From Haemophilus parahaemolyticus (GTDB lineage Bacteria > Pseudomonadota > Gammaproteobacteria > Enterobacterales > Pasteurellaceae): a DNA stretch of 6,794 nt. The stretch is from contig NZ_JAHAHT010000093.1 in assembly GCF_018373095.1 (NCBI RefSeq), positions 1-6,794 on the forward strand. The letters run 5' to 3'. The notes beneath the pieces are model-generated. The model searched no databases, was not told the origin of the DNA, and was given only the letters and a program-made list of their open reading frames with translations. Shown in pieces: positions 1 through 5,370 of the stretch (position 1 is the stretch's first letter; each line of letters starts with the position of its first letter). The translations under genes were made by a program, and so were the position numbers.

Positions 1-225
1 TGGAATCTCTGCTAATTTTACTGGAATACGGCGTTCTTCGCCTACCTCGCCAATCAATTTCCCGTCAGAGGTGAAAATTTGCATCGGCTGTTGTAACTCA
101 ACGGTTTTAAGCGTTGAAACATCTGGCAAATTTTCACGAATATGAATGTAGGCAACAACGCCCGCAAGCCCTGCCACAATTAGCAGAGTAAGTAAAGCAC
201 TAAATATTATTTTTGCGATCTTCAT
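1..225 (-). CDS. mrcA: Penicillin-binding protein 1A, N-terminal part (runs off the left edge)
   Basis: Class A penicillin-binding protein, the inner-membrane enzyme that polymerises and cross-links peptidoglycan. Only the first 75 codons are in the window, so neither the transglycosylase nor the transpeptidase active site is visible. The product begins MKIAKIIFSALLTLLIVAGL, a short basic start followed by a membrane anchor at about residues 5-27. It then shows LPDVSTLKTVELQQPMQIF, TSDGKLIGEVGEERRIPV and LAEIP. These parallel E. coli MrcA (LPDVATLKDV..QIPMQIYSADGELIAQYGEKRRIPV) nearly residue for residue. The ATG is at 225-223 with a purine-rich AAGAGA Shine-Dalgarno about 8 nt upstream on the minus strand. 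It is divergent from the competence operon, the arrangement known for ponA-comA in Haemophilus. The start codon lies inside the competence CRP-S site. Confidence 0.96.
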   Translation of the reverse strand, partial: MKIAKIIFSALLTLLIVAGLAGVVAYIHIRENLPDVSTLKTVELQQPMQIFTSDGKLIGEVGEERRIPVKLAEIP

Positions 226-232
226 CGAAAAA
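211..232 (+). promoter_or_regulatory. CRP-S (Sxy-dependent CRP) site of the com operon
   Basis: The left half is TTTTGCGATC (211-220) and the right half is ATCGAAAAA (224-232), so the central positions read TGCGA-N6-TCGAA. The Pasteurellaceae CRP-S consensus, as I know it, is TTTTGCGATC-TA-GATCGCAAAA. By eye 19 of 22 positions agree. The hallmark C of CRP-S sites is present in the left half (TGCGA rather than TGTGA), and one core position deviates in the right half (A for C). Such sites need both CRP-cAMP and the competence regulator Sxy/TfoX. The centre is about 143 bp upstream of the comA ATG, so it should drive the com operon when preferred sugars are scarce. It coincides with the first codons of mrcA. 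Confidence 0.82.
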
Positions 233-264
233 ATCTCTTTTCCTAAATGACAAATAAATTAAAT

Positions 265-281
265 CGCCAATAATGTTGGCG
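265..281. repeat. Perfect inverted repeat in the mrcA-comA intergenic region
   Basis: CGCCAA (265-270) and TTGGCG (276-281) are exact reverse complements separated by five bases (TAATG). The stem has unusually high GC for this AT-rich spacer. Neither strand has a good T-run right after it, so it does not look like a terminator. If mrcA starts at the TTGACA promoter at 325-294, the dyad falls in the mrcA 5' leader. It also lies between the CRP-S site and comA. It could be an operator or an RNA hairpin; the role is unknown. Confidence 0.6.
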
Positions 282-293
282 TAAAGTTAACTA

Positions 294-325
294 AGTATAA
301 ACGAAAAAATGGCTAAAAGTGTCAA
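294..325 (-). promoter_or_regulatory. Candidate mrcA promoter
   Basis: On the minus strand a perfect TTGACA (325-320) is followed by TATACT (299-294, 5 of 6 matches to TATAAT). The spacer is 20 bp, longer than the ideal 17. A weaker TTTATA -10 at 301-296 would give 18 bp. Transcription would start near 285-290, leaving a leader of about 60 nt before the mrcA ATG that contains the inverted repeat at 265-281. The exact -35 makes a promoter likely, but the -10 register is uncertain. Confidence 0.45.
296..301 (+). promoter_or_regulatory. Candidate -10 element for the com operon
   Basis: TATAAA at 296-301 is the best plus-strand -10-like hexamer between the CRP-S site and comA, and it has no recognisable -35, as expected for an activator-dependent promoter. 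The start would be near 308, putting the CRP-S centre at about -86. Weaker alternatives closer to the site are TAAATT at 255-260 and TAATGT at 271-276. The latter would give a class I-like spacing near -61. The sequence does not decide between them. Confidence 0.25.
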
Positions 326-353
326 GCAAATGTAATTTTTTGATCAGTGAATG

Positions 354-367
354 AAGGATTTTTTATG
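354..367 (+). promoter_or_regulatory. Ribosome binding site that fixes the comA start
   Basis: AAGGA at 354-358 lies 6 nt before the ATG at 365-367, near-ideal spacing. An in-frame GTG at 347 would put this Shine-Dalgarno inside the gene and has no comparable motif in front of it, so the ATG at 365 is preferred. Confidence 0.8.
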
Positions 368-1039
368 TCATTGCTTACAACCTTTTTCTCAAAAAAATCG
401 CAAAAATGTTTGCCCATCGGAATTGCAGAAGATGAAACTCATTATTGCGTCTCCTATTTAGAGCAAGATCAACCAATAGTAAATTTTTATCCTAAATCGA
501 CCGCTTTAATTGATATTTTAGCAACAATTTCTGATTTTGCAGGCAAAAAGAAGCAGATTATTCGCCCTGTGCCATATCACTATATTTGGAGGAAATATCT
601 GATTCAACCGTTGAATGTGGATAAAGAAACGATTTTTCGTCAGGTGATTCAAACCATCAAACAAGAGCTGCCCATTGCAATGGATGAAGTCTATTTTGAT
701 TATCAAGTTTTACCTCATAAGGCTCAAAAAATTACTCAAATTATTATTTATGCACTGAGAAAACGTTTTGCTGACCCTTTATTGCTAGATATAGACACTG
801 TTTTAGATTGCGAGTTGCAATGCTGGCGAAGAGGATTTCATTTTTTAATGCAATCCCCACCTCAAGATGGACAAAATTATGCGTATAAAGAGAAATTTTT
901 TACATTTAAATTAAATGAGTTAAGCATTCAAAATGAATGTAATGAAAATTATTTAAGTCTGAATGATTTAGTTTTTCCAGAAAATATCTTTTCTAAAGAG
1001 CTATATATTCTTGCGTTAGGTGCTTGCTTGTGGAAATAA
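365..1039 (+). CDS. comA: Competence protein ComA (PilM-like)
   Basis: First gene of the competence operon and counterpart of PilM, the cytoplasmic actin-like protein that docks on the PilN tail and links the pilus motor to the envelope complex. The product is 224 residues, begins MSLLTTFFSKKSQK, and has neither signal peptide nor membrane segment. The PilM-type opening strand is recognisable as PIGIAEDETHYCVSYL (about 17-32). The acidic phosphate-binding DIG-type motif of canonical PilM is not evident, and the protein is much shorter than PilM (about 350 residues). Nucleotide binding may therefore be weak or lost; this is inference. LQCWRRGF in the second half and the terminal LYILALGACLWK resemble the closing PilM region. 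Assignment rests mainly on operon position and the downstream pilN/O/P/Q-like genes. It overlaps the start of comB. Confidence 0.88.
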   Translation: MSLLTTFFSKKSQKCLPIGIAEDETHYCVSYLEQDQPIVNFYPKSTALIDILATISDFAGKKKQIIRPVPYHYIWRKYLIQPLNVDKETIFRQVIQTIKQELPIAMDEVYFDYQVLPHKAQKITQIIIYALRKRFADPLLLDIDTVLDCELQCWRRGFHFLMQSPPQDGQNYAYKEKFFTFKLNELSIQNECNENYLSLNDLVFPENIFSKELYILALGACLWK

Positions 1040-1551
1040 AAAGAAATATCAACTTAAGTTCATTATTACAGAAAAACTGGGTGGACAAAACTGCAAAAAA
1101 TATATTTAAGCTGATAATTATATTTCTTTTTATCATTGGCTTATTGGTATGTTCAAATCTTTACAAAGAAAATAGCAAGCATAAACTTTCAGTGATTACA
1201 CAGCAGTTCAATAGACAACAAGAAGAGCTTTCACAAATTGAGCAAAGTTTAACAAATCTTACACCACTACCGATTAACTACACAAAAGTATTCAGAAAAG
1301 AGGAGCTAAACAATTTGGTTAATTTATTAGAAGAATTACCTGTAAAAAGTGCGGGAATTAGCGTTATTCGATTTTATGTCGATCAAGGCTTAAAGCTAAA
1401 AATTACTGGCAGCTATCAACATCAGCAAGATTTTGAAAAGTTAGAAAATTTCTTTAAAGAGAGTGGTTTTAGCGTCAATATTGAATATTTACAAAGCAAT
1501 AATAAAGCAAAAGCTGATTTTAGCATTATTGTATATAAAGAAAATAAATAA
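1030..1551 (+). CDS. comB: Competence protein ComB (PilN-like)
   Basis: Bitopic inner-membrane protein matching PilN, which contacts ComA/PilM through its cytoplasmic N-terminus and pairs with ComC/PilO in the periplasm. With a GTG start at 1030 it has 173 residues: a short basic N-terminus (EIKRNINLSSLLQKNW), one membrane helix at about 26-45 (FKLIIIFLFIIGLLV), a coiled-coil-like stretch rich in Gln and Glu at about 50-78, and a small alpha/beta domain at about 107-170 (SVIRFYVDQGLKLKITG, then FEKLENFFKE). There is no ATG near the start. TTAGG at 1016-1020 is 9 nt from GTG 1030 and only 3 nt from an in-frame TTG at 1024, so GTG is favoured and TTG possible. It overlaps comA by about 10 nt, which suggests translational coupling. 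PilN conventionally carries an INL motif in its cytoplasmic tail; INLS at residues 7-10 fits. Confidence 0.88.
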   Translation: MEIKRNINLSSLLQKNWVDKTAKNIFKLIIIFLFIIGLLVCSNLYKENSKHKLSVITQQFNRQQEELSQIEQSLTNLTPLPINYTKVFRKEELNNLVNLLEELPVKSAGISVIRFYVDQGLKLKITGSYQHQQDFEKLENFFKESGFSVNIEYLQSNNKAKADFSIIVYKENK

Positions 1552-1552
1552 G

Positions 1553-2074
1553 ATGAAAAAGCGTATTTCTCACTATTACTTTAATCCAACCAAAGCAGGA
1601 TATCAGTTATTGAGTAAAATCAATCAATACTTTTTTCAGATTGCCATTTCTTTAGCTATTATTTTGCTTGTTTATCCGCTTATTCAGTTGGTCAAGATTT
1701 CACAGCAGATTACAGATAACAAAAATCAGCTAAATATCATTAAGATGGAGATTGAAAATAAAGCACAATCTTTAACAGAAAAATTAGCTGAAAAAGACGA
1801 TACCAATAATGCAAAACTCACACCGACAAAAGTGAATCAACAGCTGGAGACGCTTTTTCATCAATATGATGCAGAAATCAGTGGAATGCAGTGGGAATTA
1901 GATCAGGATAAATTACTGCATATTACGATTATACAAAAAGCAAAATCTTTATTTGAAATTATTTCGGAATTAAATCAGCTTGATTTTCTCTTTTACAAAG
2001 AAGTAACGCTAACCCGTTTAGATTATAAAAATTTAGTACAATTAAATGCGACTTTACAGCTAATGGAAAAATAA
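1553..2074 (+). CDS. comC: Competence protein ComC (PilO-like)
   Basis: PilO-like partner of ComB in the periplasmic alignment complex of the DNA-uptake pilus. The product has 173 residues: a basic cytoplasmic start (MKKRISHYYFNPTKAGYQLL), one membrane helix at about 28-46 (FQIAISLAIILLVYPLI), a long coiled-coil-like helix at about 48-85, a short polar linker (DDTNNAKLTPTK), and a C-terminal alpha/beta region (about 100-172). The ATG at 1553 is chosen because it begins one base after the comB stop, although the frame is open back to 1463. The upstream alternative would overlap comB by 89 nt and add a segment with no PilO counterpart. The Shine-Dalgarno is weak, so translation probably depends on ribosomes finishing comB. 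Confidence 0.87.
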   Translation: MKKRISHYYFNPTKAGYQLLSKINQYFFQIAISLAIILLVYPLIQLVKISQQITDNKNQLNIIKMEIENKAQSLTEKLAEKDDTNNAKLTPTKVNQQLETLFHQYDAEISGMQWELDQDKLLHITIIQKAKSLFEIISELNQLDFLFYKEVTLTRLDYKNLVQLNATLQLMEK

Positions 2075-2075
2075 A

Positions 2076-2486
2076 ATGAAAAAGTATATACCGCTACTCT
2101 TTTGCTCTCTATTTTATACCTCACATAGTATAGCTGATCCTTTTTATGGAGAAGAACAAGAAAAAGAACGCACATCAAAAACAAAATCAACGATTGCAAA
2201 GAAGGGCGTAAAAACAACCTCTTGTGAGCTGTCTGAAAATGCCAATATCGTCAATATTCCTATTGAATTTGAAGAGCTGAAATTAGTTGGGGTATTGAAA
2301 TATAACAATATAACAAAGGCTTTATTTATCGATAAAAACAACCAACTTTTTGATTTTTCTCAGAATGATTTTATTAAGGATAAGAGTATTCAAATCAGTG
2401 AAATTAATACCAAAGCAGTAAAATATACTAATTGGGATCTAACTGATGATTGCAACAGACCTTATCAAATTACATTAAAACTCTAA
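2076..2486 (+). CDS. comD: Competence protein ComD (PilP-like periplasmic protein)
   Basis: Counterpart of PilP, which bridges the inner-membrane PilN/PilO pair to the secretin. The 136-residue product starts MKKYIPLLFCSLFYTSHSIA, a signal peptide with a likely signal peptidase I cut after SIA (residue 20). The mature protein begins DPFYGEEQEKE; the DPF motif is typical of PilP. A charged linker (about 25-48) leads to a small beta domain with FEELKLVGVL (about 65-73), matching the LxLVG core of PilP. Cys50 and Cys126 are the only cysteines in the mature chain and could form a disulphide. No lipobox is seen, whereas many PilP proteins are lipoproteins. It starts one base after the comC stop. 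The reading frame ends 17 nt before the comE ATG. Confidence 0.87.
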   Translation: MKKYIPLLFCSLFYTSHSIADPFYGEEQEKERTSKTKSTIAKKGVKTTSCELSENANIVNIPIEFEELKLVGVLKYNNITKALFIDKNNQLFDFSQNDFIKDKSIQISEINTKAVKYTNWDLTDDCNRPYQITLKL

Positions 2487-2503
2487 TTTTTAGCAGGACA
2501 TTT

Positions 2504-3799
2504 ATGAAAAAGTGGCTATTATTATTTTCAGTTTTTCCACTCTCGCTATTAGCAAACCAAGTTTCGCTCGTGTTAAAAGATGCTCCGACAGCTGAAGTGG
2601 TTTCTTATTTAGCCAGTGAAGTGGGTAAAAATATTGTATTGCATCAAGATCTTGAAAGTAAAAGTAATATTCGTATTGAAAATAGCCAGTTTGATGAAAT
2701 TTTAAAAAGTATCGCTAAAATCAATAAACTCAATATTCAACAAGAAAATGGCATCTATTATATTAATGAAAAAACAAAAGAGGATTTAAATGAAAAAATA
2801 AAGCTTCTTAATGAAGAAAGAAAACTACAATTAGTCACTCGTACGGTGAAATTAAAATATGCAAAAGCCTCTGAAGTAATTGATTCACTCACAAAGGGAA
2901 GTGGATCATTTTTAAATGATGGTGGGTATATTCATTTTGATGAGCGAAGCAATAGTTTAATTATTAAGGAAAATGCTGCATCCATTAAAAATACGTTAGC
3001 TTTAATTAAAGAGCTAGATAAACCAACCGAACAAATTGCCATTGAAGCTCGTATTGTAACCATCAGCAGCAAAAATTTGCAGGAACTTGGCGTGCGTTGG
3101 GGTATGTTCTCCGCAGATAGTAGCATTGAAGGAGTAGCAAGAAATAGTGGGCGAATGCAAGATTTAAATGTGAATTTTCCCGTGGTTGCAGGTGCTTCAG
3201 CGACGTTACAAGTCGCTTCGATTAATTCTAAATTATTGGATTTAGAACTCTCTGCTCTTGAACAAGAAAACAGTGTAGAAATTATCGCAAGCCCCCGTTT
3301 GCTGACGACTAACAAAAAATTGGCAAGCATTAAACAAGGAACGGAAATCCCTTATACAATCTATGATCGCAAATCGGAAACCTACGATATTTCTTTTAAA
3401 GAAGCGGTTTTAGGCTTGGAGGTAACGCCACATATTTCAGAAAATAATCAAATTTTGATGGATTTAGTCGTTACCCAAAATTCGCAAGGGCAATCGGTTG
3501 GTAATGCCAACTCAGGCAACACCGCAATTGCGATTGATAAACAAGAACTGAATACGCAAGTATTCGCCAAACACGGTGAAACTATTGTTCTTGGTGGAGT
3601 ATTCCAACATTTGAAATCAAAAGATAGCGATAAAATCCCTGTGCTTGGTTCAATTCCGTTTCTCAAGCGGTTATTTAGCTATCAAAAAGATCAAATTAAT
3701 AAACGTGAATTGGTGATTTTTGTGACGCCTTACATTGTGCAATCAAAAGATGTTGCGGTGGATTTCTCGAAAACGAAAGAAAAAAGCCCAAAACGATAA
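2504..3799 (+). CDS. comE: Competence secretin ComE (PilQ-like)
   Basis: Outer-membrane secretin that forms the channel for the DNA-uptake type IV pilus. The 431-residue product has a signal peptide (MKKWLLLFSVFPLSLLA, cut before NQV). An N0/STN domain follows at about 18-90 (LVLKDAPTAEVVSYLASEVG, then GKNIVLHQDLESKSNIRIEN). Next is an N1-type domain at about 111-172 (RTVKLKYAKASEVIDSL). The secretin domain covers about 178-413, with IASPRLLTTNKKLASIKQGT (261-280) and the family signature at about 361-391 (VLGGVF, then IPVLGSIPFLKRLF). RELVIFVTPYIV precedes a short basic tail. It is far shorter than PilQ because the N-terminal AMIN domains are missing, which is normal for ComE. The ATG at 2504 follows AGGA at 2495-2498 and starts the signal peptide exactly, so an in-frame extension to 2450 is rejected. 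Confidence 0.95.
   Translation: MKKWLLLFSVFPLSLLANQVSLVLKDAPTAEVVSYLASEVGKNIVLHQDLESKSNIRIENSQFDEILKSIAKINKLNIQQENGIYYINEKTKEDLNEKIKLLNEERKLQLVTRTVKLKYAKASEVIDSLTKGSGSFLNDGGYIHFDERSNSLIIKENAASIKNTLALIKELDKPTEQIAIEARIVTISSKNLQELGVRWGMFSADSSIEGVARNSGRMQDLNVNFPVVAGASATLQVASINSKLLDLELSALEQENSVEIIASPRLLTTNKKLASIKQGTEIPYTIYDRKSETYDISFKEAVLGLEVTPHISENNQILMDLVVTQNSQGQSVGNANSGNTAIAIDKQELNTQVFAKHGETIVLGGVFQHLKSKDSDKIPVLGSIPFLKRLFSYQKDQINKRELVIFVTPYIVQSKDVAVDFSKTKEKSPKR
3400..3408 (+). other. One-mismatch uptake sequence inside comE
   Basis: AGAAGCGGT matches the Apl-type uptake core ACAAGCGGT at 8 of 9 positions and is followed by T-rich sequence (TTTAGG). It is a degenerate relic or a chance match within coding sequence. 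Confidence 0.3.
3663..3671 (+). other. One-mismatch uptake sequence inside comE
   Basis: TCAAGCGGT matches the Apl-type core at 8 of 9 positions and is followed by TATTTAG. It encodes the LKRL part of the secretin signature, so protein constraint alone could explain it. Confidence 0.35.
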
Positions 3800-3818
3800 A
3801 GAAAGTATCACAAAATTA

Positions 3819-3827
3819 TGCTAAAAT
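3819..3827 (+). promoter_or_regulatory. Candidate extended -10 promoter for nusB
   Basis: TGCTAAAAT at 3819-3827 combines an extended TGn with TAAAAT, 5 of 6 matches to TATAAT. No -35 is apparent 17 bp upstream, which extended -10 promoters tolerate. The start point would be near 3834, giving a leader of about 33 nt. It lies only 20 bp after the comE stop, with no terminator in between, so nusB probably also receives com read-through. Confidence 0.45.
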
Positions 3828-3866
3828 TCGGCAATATTTTTGATTATCGAATTAACTAGAGGTTAT

Positions 3867-4301
3867 ATGAAACTTTCCCCTCGTCGCCGTGCTAGAGAGT
3901 GTGCGGTTCAAGCATTATATTCTTGGGTAATTTCGCAAAATAGCGTAGAACAAATCGAATTAGTTTTCCAAACCGATAATTTTGCGTCTGAAGATCCAGA
4001 AAGCACAGGTCAAGTGGATCGTGCATTATTTACTCGTTTATTACGTGGCACAGTGGCAAATATTGAAGAGATTGATGCTTCACTTCGTCCATTTTTAGAT
4101 CGTAACGAAGAAAATGTTGATTTAATCGAACGCAGCATTTTACGTATGGCGGCTTATGAATTACATTTTGAACAAGATACCCCATACAAAGTGGTGATTA
4201 ACGAGGCGATTGAGGTAGCAAAAGCATTCGGTTCAGACGACAGTCACAAATACATCAACGGAATCTTAGATAAATTAGCACCAGCACTTGGACGGAAATA
4301 A
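3867..4301 (+). CDS. nusB: Transcription antitermination factor NusB
   Basis: RNA-binding helical protein that, with NusE (ribosomal protein S10), binds boxA and supports antitermination of rRNA operons. The product is 144 residues, the usual length. The arginine-rich N-terminus is diagnostic: [20 protein letters not shown] parallels E. coli [20 protein letters not shown]. Further hallmarks are [12 protein letters not shown] (about 91-102), [20 protein letters not shown] (about 107-126) and [14 protein letters not shown] near the end. The ATG at 3867 follows AGAGG at 3858-3862. An in-frame TTG at 3840 would only add residues unlike the family. In many gammaproteobacteria, including H. influenzae, ribH directly precedes nusB; here comE takes that place. 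The thiL-pgpA partners follow after a terminator. Confidence 0.97.
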   Translation: [144 protein letters not shown]

Positions 4302-4317
4302 TTTATCTACTTATTTT

Positions 4318-4342
4318 AAAGCGAGCAAAGTCTCGCTTTTTT
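4318..4342 (+). terminator. Intrinsic terminator after nusB
   Basis: AAAGCGAG (4318-4325) and CTCGCTTT (4332-4339) form an 8-bp perfect stem around the loop CAAAGT, followed by a T-run to 4342. It lies 16 nt past the nusB stop. It should at least partly separate nusB from thiL, whose ATG is only about 30 nt further on. The A-run on the left side could make it bidirectional, though no minus-strand gene comes near. Confidence 0.85.
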
Positions 4343-4373
4343 CATTTTGAGAATAATTATTTGAGAGAACAAA

Positions 4374-5336
4374 ATGGGTGAATTTGATCTGATCAAGCGG
4401 TATTTTTTACGAAAAAGTTTGCAAAATGATGTGATCTTATCGGTAGGAGATGATTGTGCGATTACTAGTATCCCAACAGGCTACCAACTTGCGATAACCA
4501 CAGATACTTTGGTGGAAGGCACGCATTTCTTGCCTTCGATTTCTCCTGCTGATTTAGCTTATAAAAGCGTTGCGGTAAACTTAAGCGACTTAGCCGCGAT
4601 GGGTGCAACGCCTACTTGGATGTCGCTTGCACTCACCTTACCCGAAATCAAAGAAGAATGGTTAGCTGAATTTAGCCAAAGTTTATTTGCCATTTTAGAG
4701 CGTTATGGAGTGAGTTTAATTGGGGGCGATACCACTAAAGGCTCGCTTTCGATTACCCTTACTGCTCAAGGTTTTTTGCCTGAAAATCAAGGTTTATTCC
4801 GCCACCAAGCCAAAGTGGACGATTGGATCTTCGTTTCAGGCTTTTTAGGCGATAGTGCTGCAGGGCTCAATTTACTCCTAAAAAATCGCAAAATAGAGAA
4901 CGAATCTGACCGCTATTTAATTCAACGCCACCTTCGCCCAACGCCTCGTGTCGAACTCGGTTTAGCCCTTCGCTCATTTTCTTGCTGTGCATTGGATATT
5001 TCTGATGGATTACTTGCTGATCTGGGACATATTTTAGAACGTAGCCAAGTTGGTGCGGAAATTTATCTCGAAAATCTACCGCTTTCACGCCATTTATGCA
5101 CCCAATACGAGCAAATACAAGCAGAAATATTGGCTTTAACAGGAGGGGAAGATTATGAGCTTTGCTTTACCGTGAGCGAAGAAAAACGCGAAGAAATGGA
5201 GCAAGTTTTATGTTCGCAGGGGATAAAAGTGACTTGTATCGGCAAAATCCTTCCCCAAACAAGCGGTCTAAATTTACTCAAAAATGGCGAAAAAGTCGCA
5301 TTGCCAGAACATTGTGGTTTTGACCATTTTGGCTAA
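4374..5336 (+). CDS. thiL: Thiamine-monophosphate kinase ThiL
   Basis: Cytoplasmic enzyme that phosphorylates thiamine monophosphate with ATP to give thiamine pyrophosphate, the last step of de novo cofactor synthesis. The 320-residue product is near the family's usual length and has the ordered PurM/ThiL motifs: SVGDDCAI (23-30), TTDTLVEGTHF (42-52), NLSDLAAMGATP (69-80), GGDTTKG (117-123), a glycine-rich FVSGFLGDSAAGL (153-165), LDISDGLLADLGHI (207-220) and LTGGEDYELCF (255-265). The metal-binding aspartates expected in GDD, TTD, SDL, GGD and DISDG are all present, so it should be active. The ATG follows GAGAGA at 4363-4368. The promoter is unclear because a terminator ends about 30 nt upstream; expression may rely on read-through. 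An exact uptake sequence is embedded near the 3' end. Confidence 0.97.
   Translation: MGEFDLIKRYFLRKSLQNDVILSVGDDCAITSIPTGYQLAITTDTLVEGTHFLPSISPADLAYKSVAVNLSDLAAMGATPTWMSLALTLPEIKEEWLAEFSQSLFAILERYGVSLIGGDTTKGSLSITLTAQGFLPENQGLFRHQAKVDDWIFVSGFLGDSAAGLNLLLKNRKIENESDRYLIQRHLRPTPRVELGLALRSFSCCALDISDGLLADLGHILERSQVGAEIYLENLPLSRHLCTQYEQIQAEILALTGGEDYELCFTVSEEKREEMEQVLCSQGIKVTCIGKILPQTSGLNLLKNGEKVALPEHCGFDHFG
4393..4401 (+). other. One-mismatch uptake sequence inside thiL
   Basis: TCAAGCGGT matches the Apl-type core at 8 of 9 positions, with TATTTTTTA downstream, similar to the T-rich flank of real uptake sequences. It encodes the IKRY start of ThiL. Confidence 0.35.
5259..5267 (+). other. Apl-type DNA uptake signal sequence (exact core)
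   Basis: ACAAGCGGT is an exact match to the uptake core of the Actinobacillus pleuropneumoniae-type clade. It is followed by CTAAATTTA, which fits the known C plus A/T-rich extension. Such repeats let DNA of related cells be taken up preferentially by the pilus machinery encoded in the same window. It sits in a poorly conserved C-terminal part of ThiL and encodes TSG, where coding constraint is weak. Confidence 0.8.
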
Positions 5337-5370
5337 TAAATTATAGGTTTATTATAAAAAGAGGGAAAAA

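Noticed and set aside
347..364. GTG at 347 as the comA start
   Set aside because: The good Shine-Dalgarno AAGGA lies between it and ATG 365, and no ribosome site precedes 347.
500..508. ACCGCTTTA and similar (also 5078, 6146) as reverse-strand uptake sequences
   Set aside because: Only 7 of 9 positions match; too weak in an AT-rich genome.
1347..1355. AAGTGCGGG, 8 of 9 to the Haemophilus-type uptake core, inside comB
   Set aside because: A single mismatched copy, while the exact core in the window is Apl-type; likely chance.
1463..1552. Upstream extension of comC to 1463
   Set aside because: It would overlap comB by 89 nt; the ATG at 1553, one base after the comB stop, fits the operon's 1-nt spacing and the PilO N-terminus.
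2450..2503. Upstream extension of comE to 2450
   Set aside because: The ATG at 2504 has AGGA just before it and begins a clean signal peptide; the extension would bury it.
2932..3330. Minus-strand open frame opposite comE (also 518-706, 2023-2341, 3448-3666 and 4867-5088)
   Set aside because: All lie wholly or largely inside strongly supported plus-strand genes, lack family features, and are expected shadows.
3840..3866. TTG at 3840 as the nusB start
   Set aside because: The NusB family begins at the [10 protein letters not shown] block; the ATG at 3867 has AGAGG upstream.
4302..4373. TPP riboswitch ahead of thiL
   Set aside because: The 72-nt spacer is mostly a terminator and has no THI-box-like conserved segments.
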